Part shown: positions 59,167 through 64,000 of the stretch, one piece after another | Numbering within the stretch: position 1 is the first letter of the stretch | How the letters are laid out: each line of letters opens with the position of its first letter | Assembly (NCBI RefSeq): GCF_009720865.1 | Contig: NZ_WNLA01000001.1 | Location: 434,001 to 498,000, forward strand | DNA length: 64,000 nt | DNA from: Pseudoduganella ginsengisoli | GTDB taxonomy: Bacteria > Pseudomonadota > Gammaproteobacteria > Burkholderiales > Burkholderiaceae_D | Direction of reading: 5' to 3' | The notes under the pieces: model-generated | Seen by the model: the letters and a program-made list of their open reading frames with translations, nothing else | What the model was told of the DNA's origin: nothing | The model's database searches: none | Position numbers and translations under genes: made by a program

Positions 59167-61146
59167 ATGAACGCCCCTGCCACCGAACCCATCACCCCGC
59201 GCCCCATCCAGGCCCTGCCCGACCAGCTGATTTCCCAGATCGCCGCCGGCGAAGTCGTCGAGCGGCCGTCCGCCGTCGTCAAGGAATTGCTGGAAAACGC
59301 ACTGGACGCGGGTTCCACGCAAGTCACCGTGCGGCTGGAAGAAGGCGGCGTCAAACGCATCGCCATCACCGATAACGGACGCGGCATTCCACCCGACCAG
59401 ATGCCGCTGGCGCTGGCGCGCCACGCGACGTCGAAAATCGCGTCGCTGGACGACCTGGAACATGTGGGCACCCTGGGCTTCCGCGGCGAAGCGCTGGCGT
59501 CCATCGCGTCGGTTGCCTATGTCACGCTGACCACCCGCACGGCCGACGCCCCGCACGCGTGGGAACTGGTCGGTTCGCACCTGGGCACCGTGACGCCGTC
59601 ATCCGGCCCCACCGGCACCACGGTGGACGTGCGCGACCTGTACTACAACACGCCGGCCCGCCGCAAGTTCCTGAAATCCGAGCAAACGGAATATGGCCAC
59701 TGCGCGGAAGTGGTGCGCCGCATTGCGCTGGCGCGTCCGGATGTCGCCTTCACGCTGACGCACAATGGCCGCACGGTCGAACACTGGAACGTCAGTGAAA
59801 TTGCCCGCCGCAGCGCGCAAATCCTCGGCGACGGCTTTGCCGGCGCGCGCCTGCCGCTCGATGAAACCGTCGGTCCGCTGCGCATCCGTGGCTTTGTCGG
59901 CTTGCCGACTGCATCGAAAGCCCGCGCCGATGGCCAGTTCTTTTATGTCAACGGCCGCTTCGTACGCGACAAAGTGCTGATGCACGCCGTGCGCGCCGCC
60001 TATGAAGACGTGCTGCACGGCGACCGCTTCCCGTCTTACGTGCTGTCGCTGGACATGGACCCGGCGCTGGTGGACGTCAACGTGCACCCGTCGAAAATCG
60101 AAGTGCGCTTCCGCGACAGCCGCGCCGTGCACCAGTGCGTGTTCCATGCCGTGCAGCGTGCGCTGGCCGCCACGTCGGCCACGTCGCACGGCAATACGCC
60201 ATCGCCGCTGCCGGCTGCCGAGGGCATCGAAGCCACCACGCCGGTGATGCGCCCGCACGAACAGGCATCGTTTGGTTCCATCCTGACGCCGGACTATCCC
60301 GCCACGTTCTCGCCCTCGCCATTTGGCCAGCGCCAGGATGAGCGCCGCCATGGCAATTTGCCCGGCGTGGCGCAAAGCATGGAGCGCTATGGGGCGCTGT
60401 TCCGCAGCGACGGCGCGGCTGGTGACGACACCGTGGACAACCGTGCCGAAGGCAGCTTTGCCGCGTCGGCCCAGGCCGGCCGCAGCACGTCGTATGCGAT
60501 CCCGGAAGCCAAGCCGTTTGTCGCATCATCGGCCGCGATGGCGCAGGAAGAATTCCCGCTGGGCTTCGCGCTGGCGCAGCTGCACGGCATTTACATCCTC
60601 GCGCAAAACGCCAAGGGGCTGGTGCTGGTCGACATGCACGCGGCGCACGAACGCATCCTGTATGAACAGTTGAAAAATGCGCTGGATGCGCAAGTCGAAG
60701 GCCAGGCCATGCAGGTGCAGCAATTGCTGATTCCCGTGACGTTTTATGCGGACGGCGTGGAAGTGGGCACCGTGCATGAGCAGCAGGAGACGCTGAAAGC
60801 GCTGGGCTTTGATATTGCCGCGCTGTCGCCCACGACGCTGGCCGTGCGCACCGTACCGGCGCTGTTGAAAAACGCCGACGTGCAAACGCTGGCGCGCGAC
60901 GTGCTGCGCGACGTGCGCGAATATGGCGGCTCGCGCGTGCTGATCGAGCGCCGTAATGAATTGCTGGGCACCCTCGCCTGCCACACGGCCGTGCGCGCCA
61001 ACCGCATCTTGTCGGTGCAGGAAATGAATGCGCTGCTGCGCCAGATGGAAAGCACGGAACGCGCGGACCAGTGCAACCATGGCCGTCCGACGTGGGTGCA
61101 AGTGGAAATCAGCGCCTTGGATAAGCTGTTCCTGCGCGGCCAATGA
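59167..61146 (+). CDS. mutL: DNA mismatch repair protein MutL (nicking endonuclease type)
   Basis: 659 residues. The GHKL ATPase N-terminus shows [44 protein letters not shown] and a later [12 protein letters not shown] long linker spans about 340-450. The C-terminal domain holds the metal-dependent nicking motifs [13 protein letters not shown] (DxHA-x2-E-x4-E), [10 protein letters not shown] and CNHGRPT. MutL is thus predicted to cut DNA itself, as in Neisseria, with no need of MutH. I start at ATG 59167 (MNAPATEP); an in-frame GTG 24 bp upstream is less likely. Its stop overlaps miaA. Confidence 0.95.
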   Translation: MNAPATEPITPRPIQALPDQLISQIAAGEVVERPSAVVKELLENALDAGSTQVTVRLEEGGVKRIAITDNGRGIPPDQMPLALARHATSKIASLDDLEHVGTLGFRGEALASIASVAYVTLTTRTADAPHAWELVGSHLGTVTPSSGPTGTTVDVRDLYYNTPARRKFLKSEQTEYGHCAEVVRRIALARPDVAFTLTHNGRTVEHWNVSEIARRSAQILGDGFAGARLPLDETVGPLRIRGFVGLPTASKARADGQFFYVNGRFVRDKVLMHAVRAAYEDVLHGDRFPSYVLSLDMDPALVDVNVHPSKIEVRFRDSRAVHQCVFHAVQRALAATSATSHGNTPSPLPAAEGIEATTPVMRPHEQASFGSILTPDYPATFSPSPFGQRQDERRHGNLPGVAQSMERYGALFRSDGAAGDDTVDNRAEGSFAASAQAGRSTSYAIPEAKPFVASSAAMAQEEFPLGFALAQLHGIYILAQNAKGLVLVDMHAAHERILYEQLKNALDAQVEGQAMQVQQLLIPVTFYADGVEVGTVHEQQETLKALGFDIAALSPTTLAVRTVPALLKNADVQTLARDVLRDVREYGGSRVLIERRNELLGTLACHTAVRANRILSVQEMNALLRQMESTERADQCNHGRPTWVQVEISALDKLFLRGQ

Positions 61147-62105
61147 TGACTAAAACTTTGCAACGCCCGCTGGCCGTGTCCATCATGGGCCCGACTGCTT
61201 CCGGCAAAACCGCCGCCGCGCTGGCCATCGCCCAGCGCATCCCGTCTGAAATCATTTCCGTTGATTCCGCGCTGGTGTACCGGGGCATGGATATCGGCAC
61301 GGCGAAACCGACCCGTGACGAACTGGCCGCCGCGCCGCACCACCTGATCGACATCATCGACCCGCTGGACGCGTATTCAGTCGCGCAATTCCGCACCGAT
61401 ACGTTGCGCCTGGTGGATGACATCGTCGCGCGCGGCAAACTGCCGCTGCTGGTGGGCGGCACCATGCTGTACTTCAAAGGTTTGGCCGATGGCCTCGATG
61501 ATTTGCCGGGTGCGAATCCTGAAGTGCGCGCGGCACTGGATGAAGAAGCGGCCCGCGATGGCTGGCCCGCGCTGCATGCGCGCCTCGCGCAACTGGACCC
61601 GCCGACCGCGGCCCGTTTAAAACCCAACGATGCGCAGCGCATCCAGCGCGCGCTGGAAATCATTACGCTGTCCGGCCAGCCGATGTCCGCGCTGCTGGCG
61701 CAAAAGGAAAAAACCACGCTGCCATTTGACGTGCTGCCGCTGGCGCTGGAACCGTCCGACCGCAGCGTGCTGCACGAACGGATCGCGCTGCGCTTCGACA
61801 AAATGCTGGCCGACAGCCCGGACGGCAACCTGATCACGGAAGTGGAAGCGCTGCGCAAACGGGGCGACCTGCATCCGGGCTTGCCATCGATCCGCTGCGT
61901 GGGCTATCGCCAGGCGTGGGAATACCTGGACGGCACGATTGATTACGCCACCATGCGCGAAACCGGCATCATCGCCACGCGCCAGCTGTGCAAGCGCCAG
62001 CTGACGTGGCTGCGCGCCATGCCGGAGCGGGTGGTGATTGACTGCTTGCAGCCGGATGCCGTCAACAGCGTGCTGGGCGCCATTCGCAATCGGTTGGCTC
62101 CATAG
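61143..62105 (+). CDS. miaA: tRNA dimethylallyltransferase MiaA
   Basis: Adds the dimethylallyl group to A37 of UNN-decoding tRNAs. The 320 residues have the P-loop [70 protein letters not shown] and the C-terminal GYRQAWEYL and [12 protein letters not shown]. The length is usual. ATG 61143 (or the next codon, also ATG) overlaps the mutL stop, so the pair is translationally coupled. This keeps the widespread mutL-miaA order, but hfq does not follow. Confidence 0.95.
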   Translation: MMTKTLQRPLAVSIMGPTASGKTAAALAIAQRIPSEIISVDSALVYRGMDIGTAKPTRDELAAAPHHLIDIIDPLDAYSVAQFRTDTLRLVDDIVARGKLPLLVGGTMLYFKGLADGLDDLPGANPEVRAALDEEAARDGWPALHARLAQLDPPTAARLKPNDAQRIQRALEIITLSGQPMSALLAQKEKTTLPFDVLPLALEPSDRSVLHERIALRFDKMLADSPDGNLITEVEALRKRGDLHPGLPSIRCVGYRQAWEYLDGTIDYATMRETGIIATRQLCKRQLTWLRAMPERVVIDCLQPDAVNSVLGAIRNRLAP

Positions 62106-62134
62106 CCATGCATGCGTCAACGCGGTTCACGCAC

Positions 62135-62173
62135 GGCGGGTTTGGCTGGGCGCCCCCGTAAAACCCGCCCTAC
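62135..62173. repeat. REP-like repeat with hairpin, GTAGGGCGGGTTTTACGGG type
   Basis: A perfect 9-bp hairpin (GGCGGGTTT at 62135-62143, complement at 62161-62169). The right part contains the 19-nt string shared with 37771-37789. Its CTA provides the TAG stop of the minus-strand VOC gene. Confidence 0.75.
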
Positions 62174-62568
62174 GCGGACGCATCCAACCACATGATTTCC
62201 CAAATGTGCCCATCCAAATCCTGGTACGCGCGGCCATACATGAAGCCATAATCCTGCGCCGGGCGCGGCTCGGTCGCGCCTGCTTCCAATGCCTTGTTGA
62301 CCAGCGTATCGACGGCATCGCGGCTTTCCTGCGACAGACAAATCAACACTTCCGTCTGCTTCTTGGCATCGGCGATTTCCGTGGTGGGGATAAAGCCCTT
62401 GAACTTTTCATGCGTCAGCAGCATCGCATAAATCGTGTCGGAAATGATCATGCACGTGGCAGTCTCATCGGTGAACTGGGGATTGAACGTATAGCCCAGC
62501 TTGGTGAAGAACGCGATGGATTTCTGCAAGTCGCGGACGGGCAAATTGACAAAGATCTTGGTGGCCAT
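62170..62568 (-). CDS. VOC family (glyoxalase-like) protein
   Basis: A 132-residue vicinal-oxygen-chelate protein. The paired beta-alpha-beta-beta-beta modules show KIFVNLPVRDLQKSIAFFTKLGYTFNPQFTDETATCMII and the second half EAGATEPRPAQDYGFMYGRAYQDLDGHIWEIMWLD. This is the PhnB/extradiol-dioxygenase-like subgroup. Function is unknown; it may be a lyase or binding protein. I start at ATG 62568 (AGGAGA upstream). The stop codon lies inside the REP-like repeat. Confidence 0.88.
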   Translation of the reverse strand: MATKIFVNLPVRDLQKSIAFFTKLGYTFNPQFTDETATCMIISDTIYAMLLTHEKFKGFIPTTEIADAKKQTEVLICLSQESRDAVDTLVNKALEAGATEPRPAQDYGFMYGRAYQDLDGHIWEIMWLDASA

Positions 62569-62659
62569 GCAAACGTCTCCTGTTATGGAAATGACACGAG
62601 GACCGCCAGCATAGCAGCCTCGGCAAAAGCGCGCCGAGACAAATAATTCGCGGGCTGCC

Positions 62660-62689
62660 TTGACATGGCGCAGCATGAGCGTCGATAAT
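62660..62689 (+). promoter_or_regulatory. Sigma-70 promoter of the first tRNA-Met gene
   Basis: A perfect TTGACA (-35) at 62660-62665, an 18-bp spacer and GATAAT (-10) at 62684-62689. The tRNA begins 13 nt after the -10, the expected distance for a very short 5' leader. Confidence 0.85.
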
Positions 62690-62701
62690 GCTGGCCGTCT
62701 T

Positions 62702-62778
62702 GGTGATATAGCTCAGTTGGTTAGAGCATCGCATTCATAATGCGAGGGTCGCTGGTTCAAGTCCAGCTATCACCACCA
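62702..62778 (+). tRNA. tRNA-Met(CAU), copy 1
   Basis: 77 nt with encoded CCA. The acceptor is GGTGATA/TATCACC and the D arm AGCTC...GAGC. The anticodon arm TCGCA-TTCATAA-TGCGA gives anticodon CAU, and the T arm is GCTGG-TTCAAGT-CCAGC. The first acceptor pair G1-C72 is fully paired, so it is an elongator rather than an initiator. A tRNA-Ile(CAU) reading is possible because of the shared anticodon, but the GGGTC variable loop fits Met, and a separate tRNA-Ile(CAU) is present at 14.9 kb. Confidence 0.93.
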
Positions 62779-62791
62779 CAGCTTTTTGATA

Positions 62792-62822
62792 GGTGGATGC
62801 CCGGCCTAAAGGCCCTGCCCCC
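62792..62822. repeat. REP-like palindrome, GGATGCCCGGCC type
   Basis: The palindrome GGATGCCCGGCCTAAAGG matches 24475-24505 in the same orientation; the right end is degenerate (GGCCCTGCCCCC). It lies between the two tRNA-Met copies. Confidence 0.6.
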
Positions 62823-62839
62823 ATGTATCAGCCTCGCTG

Positions 62840-62868
62840 TTGACAGCCTTTTCAAGAGGCGTCATAAT
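62840..62868 (+). promoter_or_regulatory. Sigma-70 promoter of the second tRNA-Met gene
   Basis: TTGACA at 62840-62845, an ideal 17-bp spacer, and CATAAT at 62863-62868. The tRNA starts 11 nt after the -10. Confidence 0.88.
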
Positions 62869-62878
62869 GCATGGCTCT

Positions 62879-62955
62879 GGTGATATAGCTCAGTTGGTTA
62901 GAGCATCGCATTCATAATGCGAGGGTCGCTGGTTCAAGTCCAGCTATCACCACCA
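62879..62955 (+). tRNA. tRNA-Met(CAU), copy 2
   Basis: 77 nt, base-for-base identical to copy 1 at 62702-62778, with encoded CCA. The spacer between the copies is 100 bp. It has its own promoter upstream and a terminator 7 bp downstream. Confidence 0.93.
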
Positions 62956-62961
62956 GAATTC

Positions 62962-62995
62962 AAGCCCTGTGCCGGAAACGGTCCAGGGCTTTTTG
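62962..62995 (+). terminator. Rho-independent terminator after tRNA-Met copy 2
   Basis: An 8-bp stem (AAGCCCTG 62962-62969 with its complement at 62984-62991) has an inner CCG-GAAA-CGG element. TTTT follows on the plus strand. Confidence 0.85.
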
Positions 62996-63014
62996 GTTTT
63001 CGCCGGGAGAAAAT

Positions 63015-63596
63015 ATGGACCACTCAGGATTGGCTGGCTACATCACTTTTCTGCAAGAAGCCGAACGCTTGAAAGACACGCTGCGCAGCGGCCACACATC
63101 CGGCGGGCGCCCGGAAAGCACGGCGGAACACAGTTGGCGGCTGGCGCTGTTTGCCATGCTGCTGGAAGAGGAGTTGCCGGGCCTGGACTTTGCCCGCATC
63201 CTCAAATTGTGCGTGATTCACGATTTGGGCGAAGCCATCCATGGCGATATCCCCGCTATCCACCAGACACCCGGCACGCCGGACAAATCCGCCCGCGAAC
63301 GTGCCGACCTCGCCACCTTGGCCGCACCGCTGCCCGCCCGCCTGCGCGAACAATTGCTGGCGCTATGGGATGAATACGATGCCGCCGCCACGCCGGAAGC
63401 GCGCATCGTCAAGGGCCTGGACAAACTGGAAACCATGATCCAGCACAACCAGGGCAACAATCCCCCGGATTTTGATTACGCCTTCAACCTGGATTACGGC
63501 ACGCAGCATACGGCCCGCCACCCGCTGCTGGCGGCGCTGCGCGAACTGGTAGACGCCACGACGCGCGAACGGGCTGCGGCTCAAACCACCCAATAA
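63015..63596 (+). CDS. HD domain phosphohydrolase (YfbR/HDDC2-like)
   Basis: A 193-residue cytoplasmic HD-domain protein. The metal site is formed by AEHSWRLALFAMLL (His), LCVIHDLGEAIHGDIPA (His-Asp doublet) and a later Asp in VKGLDKLETMIQH. The pattern matches the HDDC2/YfbR 5'-nucleotidase group acting on deoxynucleoside monophosphates; the substrate is inferred. GGGAGA precedes the ATG. It is a single gene after the tRNA terminator. The following 109 bp up to the next gene hold nothing I recognise. Confidence 0.88.
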   Translation: MDHSGLAGYITFLQEAERLKDTLRSGHTSGGRPESTAEHSWRLALFAMLLEEELPGLDFARILKLCVIHDLGEAIHGDIPAIHQTPGTPDKSARERADLATLAAPLPARLREQLLALWDEYDAAATPEARIVKGLDKLETMIQHNQGNNPPDFDYAFNLDYGTQHTARHPLLAALRELVDATTRERAAAQTTQ

Positions 63597-63705
63597 AGGC
63601 TAGGCCCGCTTCTTGCAAGCGTAAAGACAGTGCGCCATCACGAGTGGCGCCCACGGCATGCGCGCACCAATTTAGCGCATGGCCGCACCAGAAACAGGAG
63701 TCTTT

Positions 63706-64000
63706 ATGTCGATCAACCCGCGCCGCCCCGGCCATGTCGTTCTCATCGTAGACGACGCCCCAGAAAACCTTGCCGCCTTGCACGATACGCTGGATGAATC
63801 CGGCTATACCGTGCTGGCTGCCACCAGCGGTACTGCCGCACTGGATCAGGCTACCCGTGAATTGCCTGACTTGATCTTGCTCGACGCCACCATGCCGAAT
63901 ATGGATGGCTTTGAAACGTGCCGCCGTCTCCGTACGCAGCAAGCCACGCGCAATATTCCCGTGATTTTCATGACCGGCCCCGTGGAATCCGGCGAAACCG
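63706..64000 (+). CDS. Response regulator receiver protein (5' part)
   Basis: The ORF runs off the window end; 98 codons are present. It is a CheY-like receiver domain: VVLIVDDAPENLAAL (acidic pair), LILLDATMPNMDGFE (phospho-acceptor Asp), VIFMTG (Thr). The N-terminal tail is SINPRRPGH. A ribosome-binding site AGGAG lies 5 nt before the ATG. Output domains, if any, lie beyond the window, so I cannot say whether it is a single-domain regulator or part of a larger one. Confidence 0.85.
   Translation, partial: MSINPRRPGHVVLIVDDAPENLAALHDTLDESGYTVLAATSGTAALDQATRELPDLILLDATMPNMDGFETCRRLRTQQATRNIPVIFMTGPVESGET

Overview
The window is a 64 kb chromosomal segment of a high-GC Gram-negative bacterium. 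The best fit is a betaproteobacterium of the Oxalobacteraceae (Massilia/Duganella/Janthinobacterium group). Supporting this are a macromolecular-synthesis cluster running rpsU, gatB/yqeY, dnaG, rpoD; a large (744 aa) acidic RpoD; an Azoarcus-type group I intron in tRNA-Ile(CAU); a DMHA-type endonuclease MutL; a lipid A hydroxylase; and many c-di-GMP proteins. The genus is inference: no rRNA is present. Coding density is high, and many genes carry long meaningless antisense ORFs, as expected at this GC content.

Layout. 1-3.6 kb: tail of an unidentified gene, a RhlE-type DEAD-box helicase, and a GT2 glycosyltransferase/DUF2304 pair. 4-14.5 kb: a propeller-type sensor diguanylate cyclase coupled to a tiny Cys-rich protein, a chemotaxis receptor, an unusual Nramp-like transporter, LpxO, a 34-residue membrane peptide, a secreted beta-helix protein, an NTF2-like secreted protein and a DUF2442 protein. 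14.9-22 kb: intron-containing tRNA-Ile, rpoD, dnaG, yqeY, rpsU and a flavoprotein, all on the minus strand. 22.1-22.3 kb: a MITE-like palindromic element. 22.3-25.6 kb: ybiB, aroG, tsaD. 25.7-30.7 kb: nitrate ABC transporter behind a near-perfect sigma-54 promoter, then two overlapping LysR genes. 30.8-39.9 kb: a gene remnant, a membrane hydrolase, two more GGDEF proteins (one catalytically degenerate with an intact I-site), DUF427, FrnE-like, plsY, ybaK, an EEP-family protein and a PAS-GGDEF-EAL protein. 40-46 kb: RND efflux adaptor and pump, a small charged protein, xerD and ogt. 46.5-52.2 kb: a DctPQM TRAP importer divergent from a DctSR-like two-component system. 52.2-62.6 kb: queG, tsaE, amiC, mutarotase, alpha-carbonic anhydrase, DedA, cyclophilin, mutL, miaA and a VOC protein. 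62.7 kb to the end: two identical tRNA-Met genes with separate promoters, an HD-domain protein and the start of a response regulator.

Themes. Information processing is heavily represented: replication primase, sigma factor, ribosomal protein S21, tRNA genes, and the tRNA-modification enzymes TsaD, TsaE, QueG and MiaA, plus the tRNA proofreading protein YbaK. Nutrient uptake is organised as regulated cassettes: nitrate ABC under a sigma-54 promoter, and TRAP with DctSR. Four GGDEF proteins lie within about 36 kb. The most striking element is the self-splicing-type intron interrupting the tRNA-Ile(CAU) anticodon loop directly downstream of rpoD. Short REP-like palindromes are scattered between genes, and one family supplies the stop codon of two genes.
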